From contig QHXL01000247.1 of assembly GCA_003222935.1 (NCBI GenBank), positions 9,221-24,587 on the forward strand: DNA of 15,367 nt. The letters are read 5' to 3'. Under the pieces are notes generated by a model, which did no database searches, had not been told where the DNA came from, and saw only the letters and a program-made list of their open reading frames with translations. The translations under genes were made by a program, and so were the position numbers. Shown in pieces: positions 1 through 8,036 of the stretch. The stretch's first letter is position 1. Every line of letters starts with the position of its first letter. Source of the stretch: Acidobacteriota bacterium. GTDB lineage: Bacteria; Acidobacteriota; Blastocatellia; Pyrinomonadales; Pyrinomonadaceae.

Positions 1-170
1 GATTTAACGAGATTCCTTTGCGGGCTCTTTCCCAAAGTTACGATTGGGTGGTGAATGCAAAGGCGACGGTGTTAGCGGTCAAGCTCAATGAGCCCGCTCA
101 AGAGTTTGCGCTGATCGTTGAGAAGGTAGGCAATCTGGAACAAGCGCTAGTTGATAGCGAACGGCATTGA
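1..170 (+). CDS. rnpA: Ribonuclease P protein component, C-terminal part (5' end outside window)
   Basis: This is the 3' end of a reading frame open from the window edge (first full codon at position 3) to a TGA at 168-170, giving 55 residues. RnpA is the basic protein subunit that helps the RNase P RNA bind and cleave the 5' leader of precursor tRNAs. The visible part contains a SYDWVVNAKA stretch, which resembles the late beta strand of RnpA (usually hydrophobic-D-hydrophobic-hydrophobic-x-A-R/K), followed by a helical C-terminus. The strongest support is position: rnpA directly precedes yidD and yidC in the conserved rpmH-rnpA-yidD-yidC-jag block. The diagnostic RNR-type motif would lie upstream of the window, so identification rests on a short tail plus context. 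yidD starts 15 bases downstream, which suggests co-transcription. Confidence 0.7.
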   Translation, partial: FNEIPLRALSQSYDWVVNAKATVLAVKLNEPAQEFALIVEKVGNLEQALVDSERH

Positions 171-185
171 GTAAGCGTTATTCGA

Positions 186-395
186 GTGAAGACCGTCCTA
201 ATATCACTTCTTAGATTTTATAAACTGGCGATTTCTCCGCTACTACCTCCCTCTTGTAGATTTATTCCAACGTGCTCGGAATATGCTATGGGCGCAATCG
301 AGCGTTATGGTGCGCTTCGCGGATCTGGGCTCGCACTGCGCCGCCTGTTACGTTGTCATCCGTTCCATCCGGGGGGATACGATCCGGTGAAATGA
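186..395 (+). CDS. yidD: Membrane protein insertion efficiency factor YidD
   Basis: This small protein of 69 residues with a GTG start belongs to the YidD (haemolytic domain, DUF37) family. Members sit at the inner face of the cytoplasmic membrane and modestly assist YidC-dependent insertion of membrane proteins. The family signature is intact: an amphipathic N-terminal helix (residues 3-20), then [14 protein letters not shown] (21-34) with Cys24 and Cys30, and the C-terminal [13 protein letters not shown] block (56-68) with Cys57. The length is typical for the family. It lies 15 bases after rnpA and 32 bases before yidC, its functional partner, so the three are probably one transcript. No strong Shine-Dalgarno sequence precedes the GTG; the start is chosen because the [14 protein letters not shown]-terminus matches the family. 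Confidence 0.95.
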   Translation: MKTVLISLLRFYKLAISPLLPPSCRFIPTCSEYAMGAIERYGALRGSGLALRRLLRCHPFHPGGYDPVK

Positions 396-427
396 AAGCC
401 GGCACCAACTAAGCTTCGAATACCTTC

Positions 428-2254
428 ATGCAACAAAAACGATTGATAATAGCGCTGGTGCTTTCATCAGCTATTTTATTCTTGTGGAGCTATTTCTATC
501 CGGGTAAGCCACCAGAGAATCCGCAACCAGCACCGGCCGCAAGCCCTACAGCTACCGCAACCCCGGCGACGACGCAGAGCGCGCAGAATAGCCAGTCGCA
601 GCAGCCGTCTTCCAGTCAGAGTTCGCCGACGGTGCCGCAGGGTAACGCGCCGCGTAGAGTTCTAACGGTTCGCACACCTTTGTACGACATCAAGTTCGAT
701 AGCCAGGGCGCCGAACCGATCAGCTGGATCATCAAGAAGAATAAGAGTAAGGAAGGCGAGAAGGAGATATTTTCCGTCGCTGGACGAAGCAAGGAGCGAA
801 TTCCACTCGAACTTATCTCACCAGAAGGCTTGAATCGACAACCTCGACAGGTTCCTCTTCAAATACATACCGATGATGCGGCTTTTGACGCCGCAATCGC
901 CGCGGCTACTTACAAAGTTGAAGGTGTGGACGGGACCACGGGTGATCTTGAGATCAATCTGACTGCCGGTCAAAAGAAACAGATTTCGTTTCTGCTGGAT
1001 GACGGAGGGGCTCAGATCAAGAAGACGGTAGTGTTCGATGCTGACCGCTACACGGCTGATCTATCGGTACTGTTACAGCGTAACGGTCAAGCGGTGCCCC
1101 ATGTAAAGTTATCAGTTGGTCCAAGTATCGGTGATCAGGGCATAGGGCATCACAGCTTTTATTCGGTTGCACCTGAAGCCGTTTCTTTTGTCGGCACTGG
1201 CGTTGTCAGGCATACGGCCGACGCTATCAACCGAAACAAGAATAGTCCGGATCATCTAAACCTGAACGGACCGGTGAATTGGGCGGGGGTGGGGGACACC
1301 TACTTCGCTATGGTTGCGACGCCGTTGGGTTCGCTGGAGGGGCTCGAGTACAGAACCGTCGCGTACGAGTACAAGCCTAATGGCAAAACAGGTGAGAAAA
1401 GATTTTTGATTACCGGTTATGTTCCGGTGCCTTCCGACGGTGGCCGTACTCTTATTTACGCCGGTCCAAAAGATCACTACTTGTTGGAAGAAGCGAGTCG
1501 TGAAATTACTTCAGTGGCCCAGCGTCAGGTCGATCTGGACGGGTTGATCGACTACGGTTATCTGTCGATGGTTTCAAGGCCAATTGCTGTACCCATCCTC
1601 AAGGCGATTTCCTTCCTCTACAGGATCACGAACAGTTATGGCCTGGCGATCATTCTGTTCACTATCGTGATCTACTCGCTGTTCTTTCCGCTTAAGTGGC
1701 GCTCGTCGAAATCGATGAAGAAAGCTCAGAAGCTTGCGCCGAAGATGAAAGAGCTGCAGGAGAAGATCAAGGGGATGAAGCAAAACGACCCGCGCTTGAA
1801 GGAGCTGCAGGTCGAACAGTTGCGCTTAATGAAGGAAGGTAATCCCCTCGGCGGCTGTCTGCCGTTGCTGATTCAGATGCCGTTTCTGTTCGCGCTTTAT
1901 CGAGCCATTACGATCTCATTAGATTTTCGCCAGGCAAGCTTCTTGTGGATTCCCGATCTATCAGCTCCTGAGCCATACTTGATCCATGTCTTGCCGATCC
2001 TGATGACCGGCACGATGGTAGTTTTGCAATTGGTGACTCCTGCACCTTCCGCTGATCCATTGCAGCGAAAGATGATGGCGATTGGTATGCCGCTCTTTAT
2101 GCTTTACATCCTTTGGAGTGCTCCTTCGGGATTGGTCTTGTACTGGCTGGTCGGTAATATCGTTGGCTTCACGCAACAGTTCCTGATAAATCGTTGGACC
2201 ACAACGGACGATGAAGGACCAGCACCAAAGAAGCTGAAGCCCGCTACTAGTTAG
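428..2254 (+). CDS. yidC: Membrane protein insertase YidC (Oxa1 family, Gram-negative long form)
   Basis: The 608-residue protein inserts and folds inner-membrane proteins, alone or with SecYEG. TM1 lies at residues 5-23. A Pro/Ala/Thr/Ser/Gln-rich linker (about 27-75) follows, then the periplasmic P1 domain (about 78-360), which is found in Gram-negative YidC and absent from Gram-positive homologues. The conserved insertase domain follows: TM2 about 402-422, a charged cytoplasmic coiled hairpin about 423-470 ([19 protein letters not shown]), [15 protein letters not shown] at 472-486 leading into TM3, TM4 about 517-536, TM5 about 551-568 and TM6 about 570-589. Residue 416 in TM2, where E. coli YidC has the groove arginine (R366), is Tyr by my hand alignment. 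No clear Shine-Dalgarno precedes the ATG. The alternating yidD-yidC-khpB order is the usual one. Confidence 0.97.
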   Translation: MQQKRLIIALVLSSAILFLWSYFYPGKPPENPQPAPAASPTATATPATTQSAQNSQSQQPSSSQSSPTVPQGNAPRRVLTVRTPLYDIKFDSQGAEPISWIIKKNKSKEGEKEIFSVAGRSKERIPLELISPEGLNRQPRQVPLQIHTDDAAFDAAIAAATYKVEGVDGTTGDLEINLTAGQKKQISFLLDDGGAQIKKTVVFDADRYTADLSVLLQRNGQAVPHVKLSVGPSIGDQGIGHHSFYSVAPEAVSFVGTGVVRHTADAINRNKNSPDHLNLNGPVNWAGVGDTYFAMVATPLGSLEGLEYRTVAYEYKPNGKTGEKRFLITGYVPVPSDGGRTLIYAGPKDHYLLEEASREITSVAQRQVDLDGLIDYGYLSMVSRPIAVPILKAISFLYRITNSYGLAIILFTIVIYSLFFPLKWRSSKSMKKAQKLAPKMKELQEKIKGMKQNDPRLKELQVEQLRLMKEGNPLGGCLPLLIQMPFLFALYRAITISLDFRQASFLWIPDLSAPEPYLIHVLPILMTGTMVVLQLVTPAPSADPLQRKMMAIGMPLFMLYILWSAPSGLVLYWLVGNIVGFTQQFLINRWTTTDDEGPAPKKLKPATS

Positions 2255-2277
2255 GTTTTACAGATGAGGTCAAAACA

Positions 2278-2751
2278 ATGAGTGAGCAAATGAGTGAGAC
2301 CCCACAGGAAGCTGCGAATTTCCTGAACCAGGTTTTTGCCAGCAGTGGTTTGGAGTTGGATGTTAGTTTGCGGACTGGTATTGCCGGCTCGGTTCTCGAC
2401 ATCGACGGTGCGGATGCTGAGCTTCTGCAAACGCAAACCGGTGAACTCCTCGAGGCCCTTCAGCACCTTGTGAACCAGGTCTATGGCCGTAGTCTCATTG
2501 GAAAAGAGAGACTTGTTTGCGACGTACGCGGTTTTCGCGCAACTCGCGAAGCAGAACTTCAGGCTATGGCGAATCACGCGGCGAATCGAGTCAGGCAAAC
2601 AGGCTTGGCTTTTACCTTTGAACCGATGAGTGCGAATGAGCGTCGAATTATTCACCTGACACTAGCCGAAAGCGAAGATTTGTTTACTGAATCGATAGGC
2701 GAAGGGAACGATCGTAAGCTCAGAGTCAGCCGAAAATCCCCCGCCAAATAA
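2278..2751 (+). CDS. khpB: KhpB/Jag-type RNA-binding protein (KH-like + R3H domains)
   Basis: The 157-residue protein resembles Jag/KhpB (SpoIIIJ-associated protein, also called EloR), a cytoplasmic RNA-binding protein usually encoded next to yidC. A KH-type domain spans about residues 20-90, with the core GELLEALQHLVNQVYGR. The C-terminal R3H domain spans about 95-155 and has the defining R-x3-H motif (R122 to H126, RRIIH), followed by the usual L-x-L and a late TESIGEG. Two features are unusual. The N-terminal Jag-N domain of Firmicute proteins is missing, and the KH GxxG loop reads TQTG (52-55), lacking its first glycine. GAGGT at 2266-2270 lies seven bases before the chosen ATG; an in-frame ATG at 2290 is an alternative. 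The R3H call is solid, and the symbol follows from synteny. Confidence 0.88.
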   Translation: MSEQMSETPQEAANFLNQVFASSGLELDVSLRTGIAGSVLDIDGADAELLQTQTGELLEALQHLVNQVYGRSLIGKERLVCDVRGFRATREAELQAMANHAANRVRQTGLAFTFEPMSANERRIIHLTLAESEDLFTESIGEGNDRKLRVSRKSPAK

Positions 2752-2817
2752 TTTCGAAGCGTATCCAGTTACGACCCCGCCGTTTCAGACCGATCTCTCC
2801 TTCTTCGAAGTAAGATC

Positions 2818-4143
2818 ATGAGTACGATCGTCGCACTTTCAACTCCCATTGGCAGAGGAGCGATAGCCGTTGTGCGCCTTTCTGGCCCTGAGTCGTTGTC
2901 GATCACCCGACAACTCGCACCTGAGTTGCACGATGTAAAGCCTAGACGAGCAAGCATCACCAAAATTTACTCGGAAGGCGGCGAAGTCTTGGACGAGTGC
3001 TTAGTCACATTCTTTCCAGCACCAAATTCAGTTACGGGAGAAGACGTTGTCGAGATTGGTTGTCATGGGTCGCCCGCGGTTATCCGACAGATTTTAGATC
3101 GGTCGTTAGCTCTGGGTTCAGTCCTGGCGGGGCCCGGGGAGTTCACTCTCCGTTCCCTGGCCAACGGCAAAATCAATCTATCCCAAGCCGAAGCTGTTCG
3201 GGACCTGATCAGCGCCCAAACTGATGTCGCAGTCAAACAAGCGGCGAGGCAGATGGGCGGAGAGCTCTCATACCGACTAGAACATTACAAAAGAAAACTC
3301 ATTGAGGTGATAGTGGTCCTTGAGTCGGCGCTTGAGTTTGTTGAAGACGACTTACCTCAAACAAAATACCAGGAGATTCAGGAGTCGATCCTGTTCGTTG
3401 GTGATGGCGTTGGTAGGCTTCGAGACAGTTATCCGGCGGGACGCTTAATTCATGATGGAGCTAGGGTTGCGATAGTTGGTCCACCTAACGTGGGAAAGTC
3501 GAGCCTGTTCAATAAACTGATCCAACAGGACAGGGCGATCGTCACCGCAATCCCCGGCACTACGCGCGACACGCTGGACCATCCAATTGACATCGGGGGC
3601 GTTCCGGTTGTCCTCACTGATACGGCGGGATTGCGCGAGACCACAGACAGTATTGAGAGTTTAGGAATCGAGCGGACGCTTAGAACGGCAAGCGATGCAG
3701 ACCTCGTTCTTAACATTGTCGATGGTTCGACCGAGAATGGATTAGCGCAAGCCGGTGTTAGTGAGTGCCCTTCTCTTTTGGTTTTGAATAAGTCAGATCT
3801 ATTTTCCTCAGAAAATTCCGGGGATGGTCCAATTGGCATTAGAGTCTCAGCACTAACTGGAGAAGGTCTCGATGATCTTCGTGCTGCTATAATAAAGTCT
3901 CTTACTCGTGACGACGGACACTACGAGGGACTGCTAATCACTAATGCCCGACATCATGATCTATTGAGAGCGTCGTCGCGAGAGTTGGAAGCAGCAATGG
4001 ATTCCATAGCTGCTCGTGCGAGCGAAGAGTTAATCCTGGCGCCATTGCATAATGTGTTAAGACTTCTGGGTGAGATCACCGGAGAAACCACGACCGAGGA
4101 TATATTGACGCAGATATTCTCGACGTTTTGTATTGGAAAGTAG
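2818..4143 (+). CDS. mnmE: tRNA uridine-5-carboxymethylaminomethyl GTPase MnmE (TrmE)
   Basis: MnmE is a GTPase that, with MnmG, adds the aminomethyl or carboxymethylaminomethyl group to C5 of the wobble uridine (U34) in several tRNAs. The 441-residue protein shows the full layout: an N-terminal tetrahydrofolate-binding domain (about 1-118), a helical domain, and an inserted Ras-like G domain. G1 is GPPNVGKS (221-228), G2 GTTRDT from 247, G3 DTAG (268-271), G4 NKSD (324-327) and G5 SALTG. The C-terminal FCIGK carries the invariant Cys438. The length is slightly short of the roughly 450-460 usual, with no motif missing. The ATG is chosen because MSTIVALSTPIGRGAI matches the family N-terminus; the Shine-Dalgarno is weak. 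The gene ends two bases before the start of its partner mnmG, so the two are likely translationally coupled. Confidence 0.98.
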   Translation: MSTIVALSTPIGRGAIAVVRLSGPESLSITRQLAPELHDVKPRRASITKIYSEGGEVLDECLVTFFPAPNSVTGEDVVEIGCHGSPAVIRQILDRSLALGSVLAGPGEFTLRSLANGKINLSQAEAVRDLISAQTDVAVKQAARQMGGELSYRLEHYKRKLIEVIVVLESALEFVEDDLPQTKYQEIQESILFVGDGVGRLRDSYPAGRLIHDGARVAIVGPPNVGKSSLFNKLIQQDRAIVTAIPGTTRDTLDHPIDIGGVPVVLTDTAGLRETTDSIESLGIERTLRTASDADLVLNIVDGSTENGLAQAGVSECPSLLVLNKSDLFSSENSGDGPIGIRVSALTGEGLDDLRAAIIKSLTRDDGHYEGLLITNARHHDLLRASSRELEAAMDSIAARASEELILAPLHNVLRLLGEITGETTTEDILTQIFSTFCIGK

Positions 4144-4145
4144 AA

Positions 4146-6023
4146 ATGACGTTCGACGAAAATTTCAAAGTGATAGTTATCGGAGCTGGCCATGCTGGTT
4201 GCGAGGCAGCCTCTGCCTCCGCACGCCTGGGGGCGGATACCGGACTGATCACTCTTAATCTGGATCTCATCGGCCAAATGTCCTGTAATCCGGCGATCGG
4301 TGGGATTGCGAAGGGTCACCTGGTTCGTGAGATCGATGCGCTCGGTGGTGTGATGGGTCGCGTGATTGATCGGACCGGAATACAGTTCAGATTGCTGAAT
4401 CGCTCACGTGGTCCAGCCGTGCAATCACCGCGCGCGCAGGCTGACAGAATGTTGTATCGCGCCGAGATGCGCCGCATTCTTGAAGGCACACCTAATCTTC
4501 ATTTGCGCCAGGGAAAAGTTGTCGAGTTACTGGTTCACGACGCACAAATCAAAGGAGTCGAGTTAGAAGACGGCCGTTGCTTCGGTGCAGAAGCAGTTGT
4601 CATTGCGACCGGAACTTTTCTAAACGGGTTGATTCATACAGGTCGGCGGACCTACCGGGGCGGCAGGGCCGGTGAGCCCGCGGCGATTGAACTATCAGAG
4701 TCGTTAAAGCGACTGGGCTTTCCGGTTGGCAGGTTGAAGACGGGAACTCCTCCCCGGCTGGATGGACGCACTATCGATTGGTCGGCTTTTGAGGTTCAAC
4801 CTGGCGATAAGGTTCCGGTGCCGTTTTCGTTTTCGACTGACAAGCTCGAGCAGAAACAATTGGATTGCCATATCGGTTACACGAGTGAGCGATTGCACGA
4901 CGAGATTCGAAGAAATTTGGCGGAGTCGCCGTTGTACTCGGGAAAGATTCAAGGAGTTGGACCACGTTATTGCCCTTCGATTGAAGACAAGGTTGTGAAG
5001 TTTGCCGATAAAAACAGGCACCAGTTATTTCTGGAACCGGAGGGTCACGACACAAACGAAGTCTACATGAATGGTTTTTCGACTTCGCTGCCCGCGGAAT
5101 TGCAGCAGGAGCTTGTGCGGATGATTCCGGGCCTCGATGAGGCAAAGATTATCAGGCCGGGATATGCAATCGAATATGATTTTGTTGACCCGCGTGAGTT
5201 AGGCCCGGACTTACAGACAGCGAGAGTTTTGGGGCTATTTCATGCCGGACAGATTAACGGCACGACTGGATATGAAGAGGCGGCATGCCAGGGGTTGATA
5301 GCCGGCATCAACGCCGCGTTGTTGACACAGGGTCGTGCGAGTCTGCGTCTGCGCCGCGATGAGGCGTATACCGGCGTGCTAATCGAGGACTTGATCAAGC
5401 AAGGTGTTGATGAACCCTATCGGATCTTTACATCGCGCGCTGAGTATCGATTGGCCTTGAGACACGATAATGCTGACGCACGGCTGGAGGGTTATGGACG
5501 TGAACTTGGTCTAGTTGGAGACTCGGATTGGGAGAGATTCACTGCCCGCCAGACTCGGCTGACCGCGCTAAGAACGGGCCTCGATTCAACGCGCTTCCGT
5601 CGCTCAGATCCGGAATACTCTGCGCTTCAAGCAGAGTTGGGAACTGATTTAGGGGACTCAATTTCGCTGGCCCAACTCGCCAAGCGTCCCCAGGTATCGC
5701 AGGCGCTCATTAGGCGACTATTGCCTACGGCGCTTGCAGATGTAACCGAAAGCGATTTAACGTCGGCTTTAGCCGACTCGCTTTATGCTGGCTACCTGGA
5801 CTCGCAAAAAGCCACGATTGATCGGATCTTTCAACATGATTCGCTCCGAATTCCCGGGCAAGTTGTTTTTAAAGGCTTGAGCGGTCTGTCGAATGAGGTC
5901 GTCGAGCGACTTGAGCGTGCTCGACCTGAGACGTTCGGCGAGGCCCGTCGGATCCCAGGGCTGACGCCTGCCGCCCTATCGACACTGCTCGTCCACCTTT
6001 CGGCCGCTCAAAAAGCGAGCTAA
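4146..6023 (+). CDS. mnmG: tRNA uridine-5-carboxymethylaminomethyl modification enzyme MnmG (GidA)
   Basis: MnmG is the FAD- and NADH-dependent partner of MnmE in wobble-uridine modification. The 625-residue protein begins with a dinucleotide-binding GAGHAG (13-18) and contains the family blocks CNPAIGGIAKGHLVREID with Cys47, TGTFLNGLIHTG, GRLKTGTPPRLDGRTID, YCPSIEDKVVKF with Cys276, EGHDTNEVYMNG and GQINGTTGYEEAA. Cys47 and Cys276 correspond to the two redox-relevant cysteines of E. coli MnmG. A helical C-terminal domain that binds MnmE and tRNA follows. ATG 4146 is preferred over an upstream TTG at 4128 that would overlap mnmE, because GGAAAG at 4135-4140 is well spaced for 4146 and MTFDENFKVIVIGAG fits the family start. 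The gene is followed directly by the parS-like inverted repeat. Confidence 0.98.
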   Translation: MTFDENFKVIVIGAGHAGCEAASASARLGADTGLITLNLDLIGQMSCNPAIGGIAKGHLVREIDALGGVMGRVIDRTGIQFRLLNRSRGPAVQSPRAQADRMLYRAEMRRILEGTPNLHLRQGKVVELLVHDAQIKGVELEDGRCFGAEAVVIATGTFLNGLIHTGRRTYRGGRAGEPAAIELSESLKRLGFPVGRLKTGTPPRLDGRTIDWSAFEVQPGDKVPVPFSFSTDKLEQKQLDCHIGYTSERLHDEIRRNLAESPLYSGKIQGVGPRYCPSIEDKVVKFADKNRHQLFLEPEGHDTNEVYMNGFSTSLPAELQQELVRMIPGLDEAKIIRPGYAIEYDFVDPRELGPDLQTARVLGLFHAGQINGTTGYEEAACQGLIAGINAALLTQGRASLRLRRDEAYTGVLIEDLIKQGVDEPYRIFTSRAEYRLALRHDNADARLEGYGRELGLVGDSDWERFTARQTRLTALRTGLDSTRFRRSDPEYSALQAELGTDLGDSISLAQLAKRPQVSQALIRRLLPTALADVTESDLTSALADSLYAGYLDSQKATIDRIFQHDSLRIPGQVVFKGLSGLSNEVVERLERARPETFGEARRIPGLTPAALSTLLVHLSAAQKAS

Positions 6024-6081
6024 TGTTTCACGTGTCCCCAACTAGACCGTCTCCTCTAGGCGGATGGGACACGTGAAACAT
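6023..6081. promoter_or_regulatory. Inverted pair of parS-like ParB-binding sites
   Basis: TGTTTCACGTGTCCC at 6024-6038 is repeated as its exact reverse complement, GGGACACGTGAAACA, at 6066-6080. One more matching base on each outer side makes 16-base arms separated by 27 bases. The outward half and core of each copy (TGTTTCACGTG) match the widely conserved chromosomal parS consensus TGTTNCACGTGAAACA. The inward half reads TCCC instead of AAAC. The location between mnmG and parA-parB is typical for origin-proximal parS sites. I infer that ParB binds here to nucleate the partition complex. The same bases could form a cruciform or RNA hairpin at the end of mnmG, but no U-run follows, so a terminator role is less likely. 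Confidence 0.75.
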
Positions 6082-6197
6082 ATCCTTCTCCCTCATAAAA
6101 CCCGTTAAATTCGTTGTTTGAGTGGTCGCGTCCTTTTGGGTGTGTTAGTTTAGTGCGTAATCCATCCGTCAAGGCGAAGGTTGTTCACCGAAAACCA

Positions 6198-7013
6198 ATG
6201 GCAAAAGCTATAGCTGTGGCTAATCAAAAAGGAGGAGTGGGGAAAACCACTACTGCCGTCAATCTCTCCGCGGTTATCGCTAGCTCTGGATTTCGCGTTC
6301 TTTTGATCGATTCGGATCCCCAGGGAAACGCGACATCGGGCATTGGAATACAAAAGGGTAGTTTCAGGCGAAGTCTTTATCACGCTTTAGTACTGGATCA
6401 GCCTCTTTCCGACGTGATCTTGAGGACGGATATTGATTCTCTCTTTGTGGTCCCAGCTAATAAGGATTTGGCGGGTGCTGAGATAGAGTTGGTGGAAATC
6501 GAAAAACGGGAGTTGCGGTTGAAGCAGGCATTGGCGAGTGTGGAGTCGGATTTTGACTACTTCATTATCGACTGTCCGCCATCGTTGGGGCTTCTTACGC
6601 TAAACGCACTGACTGCCGCGAAGTCTTTACTCGTCCCAATTCAATGTGAGTATTACGCCCTGGAGGGTGTTACGGAACTCTTCGATACGCTGGCGCGCAT
6701 CCGCAGATTACACAATCCAGGGTTAACTATTGAGGGTTTGCTCCTTACCATGTACGACGAGCGAACCAATTTGTCGGCAGCGGTTGCTGCTGATTTACGA
6801 GACTTCTACGGTCAGCCGGTCTTTCACTGTGTGATACCTCGCAATGTCCGTCTCGCTGAGGCACCCAGTTACGGAAAGCCCATCATTAGTTACGACCCTA
6901 ATTCTCGAGGAGCGGTGGCCTATTCCCAGTTGGCCAGGGAAATCATTTCCAGGGAGATCATGTATGAATCGAAAAGCGCTGGGCCGGGGCCTGGGAGCGC
7001 TACTGGGCTCTGA
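6198..7013 (+). CDS. parA: Chromosome partitioning ATPase ParA (Soj)
   Basis: ParA is a deviant Walker-type ATPase that binds DNA non-specifically when ATP-bound. It drives segregation of ParB-parS complexes and in some species influences DnaA. The 271-residue protein has the deviant P-loop KGGVGKTT (11-18) with the signature Lys11, the A' motif LLIDSDPQGN (35-44) with Asp40, and the Walker B FIIDCPPSLG with Asp125. The frame is open further upstream to a TTG at 6114, but ATG 6198 is chosen because MAKAIAVANQKGG is where the family starts. No well-placed Shine-Dalgarno is visible (GGCGAAGG ends 17 bases upstream), so the start is somewhat open. The 3' end overlaps parB by 50 bases in another frame, which makes its tail (Gly/Pro-rich) partly constrained by the ParB N-terminus. 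It is the chromosomal type, close to mnmG and the parS-like sites. Confidence 0.96.
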   Translation: MAKAIAVANQKGGVGKTTTAVNLSAVIASSGFRVLLIDSDPQGNATSGIGIQKGSFRRSLYHALVLDQPLSDVILRTDIDSLFVVPANKDLAGAEIELVEIEKRELRLKQALASVESDFDYFIIDCPPSLGLLTLNALTAAKSLLVPIQCEYYALEGVTELFDTLARIRRLHNPGLTIEGLLLTMYDERTNLSAAVAADLRDFYGQPVFHCVIPRNVRLAEAPSYGKPIISYDPNSRGAVAYSQLAREIISREIMYESKSAGPGPGSATGL

Positions 7014-7827
7014 CCAAACGGTTAGCACTGGACCGGACACACTCGAGATCGACGTCGACTTGATCGATCCAGGTTCAATGCAGCCTCGAACCCGGTTTGA
7101 GGATGAGCCCCTGGAACGGCTGGCAGAGTCGATCAAGGAGCATGGAATCGTGCAGCCGATCCTGGTTAGGCGCCGAGGGGAGCGTTACGAACTCGTCGCG
7201 GGAGAAAGGCGTTGGCGCGCAGCCCAAAAGGCGGGGCTCACTCGCATTCCCGCTGTTGTCAGGGACGTGCCCGACAAAGATCTTTTGGAGATTGCGTTAA
7301 CTGAGAATATTCAAAGGGAAGATCTAAACCCGATTGAAGAAGCACACGCCTACAAGAATTTAATCGAAACTGTTGGTCTTACCCAGGAGGCTGTCGCTTC
7401 AAAGTTTGGGAGAGACCGTTCGTACATCACAAACTACTTGCGTCTGCTTCGCCTACCCGAAGACGTCCAGCGACTCGTCGAGGAAGGTCGTTTATCTACT
7501 GGCCATGCTCGCACTGTTCTGGGAGTTCCTCATCCGGATCAGCAACGTCGCCTTACGCAACAGATTCTCGAAAAGGAGTTGTCGGTACGAGCCACGGAAG
7601 CTCTAGTGAAGAAGTTCCTGGGAGAGACGCCGCGGGCAAATCAGGCGAAACAGGTTTCTGACGACCCGAACGTCAGAGCGGCTGAAACCAAGCTTCGGCG
7701 GGCCTTAGGGACCCAGGTTAAGATCAACCAGTCGTCTTCGGATGGCTCCGGAAAGATAGAAATCACCTTCTTCAATAACCGAGATCTGGATCGCATATAT
7801 CAACTTCTAACGAGATCGACCCAATGA
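6964..7827 (+). CDS. parB: Chromosome partitioning protein ParB (Spo0J), CTP-dependent DNA clamp
   Basis: ParB binds parS, loads as a CTP-gated sliding clamp, spreads on the DNA and recruits SMC and ParA. The 287-residue protein starts with MNRKALGRGLGALLG, the classical ParA-interacting N-terminus. The N-terminal CTP-binding domain follows, with GERRWRAA (80-87) and ENIQRED from residue 114. A helix-turn-helix region at about 138-165 contains TQEAVASKFGRDRSYITNYL, and a short C-terminal dimerisation domain ends the protein (about 255-287). AGGGAG at 6951-6956 is seven bases before the ATG. The frame is open 40 codons further upstream inside parA, but that part is just parA read in another frame. 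The overlap with parA indicates coupled translation. The parS-like pair upstream of parA is the obvious target. Confidence 0.97.
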   Translation: MNRKALGRGLGALLGSDQTVSTGPDTLEIDVDLIDPGSMQPRTRFEDEPLERLAESIKEHGIVQPILVRRRGERYELVAGERRWRAAQKAGLTRIPAVVRDVPDKDLLEIALTENIQREDLNPIEEAHAYKNLIETVGLTQEAVASKFGRDRSYITNYLRLLRLPEDVQRLVEEGRLSTGHARTVLGVPHPDQQRRLTQQILEKELSVRATEALVKKFLGETPRANQAKQVSDDPNVRAAETKLRRALGTQVKINQSSSDGSGKIEITFFNNRDLDRIYQLLTRSTQ

Positions 7828-7890
7828 GGTGTAGATAGTACAAGTGGTCTGGGTATCTGCCATTGCGGATGGTTAACATCGAAATTCCGG

Positions 7891-7908
7891 CAGTACAATG
7901 TAGTACTG
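7891..7908. repeat. Small inverted repeat CAGTAC-6-GTACTG in the parB-atp gap
   Basis: CAGTAC (7891-7896) and GTACTG (7903-7908) are perfect reverse complements separated by AATGTA. The same AGTAC element recurs at 7837-7841 and as CAGTAC at 8002-8007, all inside the 209-base gap before the ATP synthase genes. This could be a binding site for a dimeric regulator or a chance cluster. No known operator is recognised. Confidence 0.35.
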
Positions 7909-7961
7909 AACTCTCCGGTTCTTATTCGGCAGTCGCCTGGATATCCTGAGTGGGACCTCGG

Positions 7962-7990
7962 TTGACCGAGTAAATTGAGCATGTTAGACT
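7962..7990 (+). promoter_or_regulatory. Putative sigma-70-type promoter for the atp operon
   Basis: TTGACC (7962-7967; five of six matches to the -35 consensus) is followed after exactly 17 bases by TAGACT (7985-7990; four of six to the -10). A TG at 7982-7983 is correctly placed for an extended -10. Transcription would start near 7997, giving a leader of about 40 bases before atpF'. The -35 lies in a small palindrome, CTCGG-TTGA-CCGAG (7957-7970). This is inferred from consensus only, and promoter rules in this lineage may differ. Confidence 0.45.
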
Positions 7991-8036
7991 CGCGCGCTTT
8001 TCAGTACCGTACCTTCGTTTACAGTGAGGACTTTGA

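Noticed and set aside
500..655. Low-complexity Pro/Ala/Thr/Gln/Ser stretch in YidC as possible frameshift or insertion
   Set aside because: The frame is intact, and such a linker between TM1 and the periplasmic domain is usual in long YidC proteins.
2251..2655. A 134-codon open frame on the minus strand opposite khpB
   Set aside because: It lies fully over a well-supported gene on the + strand, has no recognisable domain and no ribosome binding site, so it is taken as a shadow.
4405..4410. A further CACGTG core inside mnmG
   Set aside because: The flanks (CGCT and GTCC) do not match the outer parts of parS, and a six-base palindrome is expected by chance a few times in this length.
6114..6197. 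Extended N-terminus of ParA from a TTG at 6114
   Set aside because: The extra 28 residues do not resemble the family, and the conserved MAKAIAVANQKGG begins at 6198.
6082..6197. A promoter for parA
   Set aside because: TTGAGT at 6118 and T-rich hexamers near 6145 have wrong spacing (about 21 bases), and no convincing pair was found.
6844..6963. Extended N-terminus of ParB from an ATG inside parA
   Set aside because: These 40 codons are parA read in another frame. The ATG at 6964 has a good ribosome binding site and the classical ParB N-terminus.
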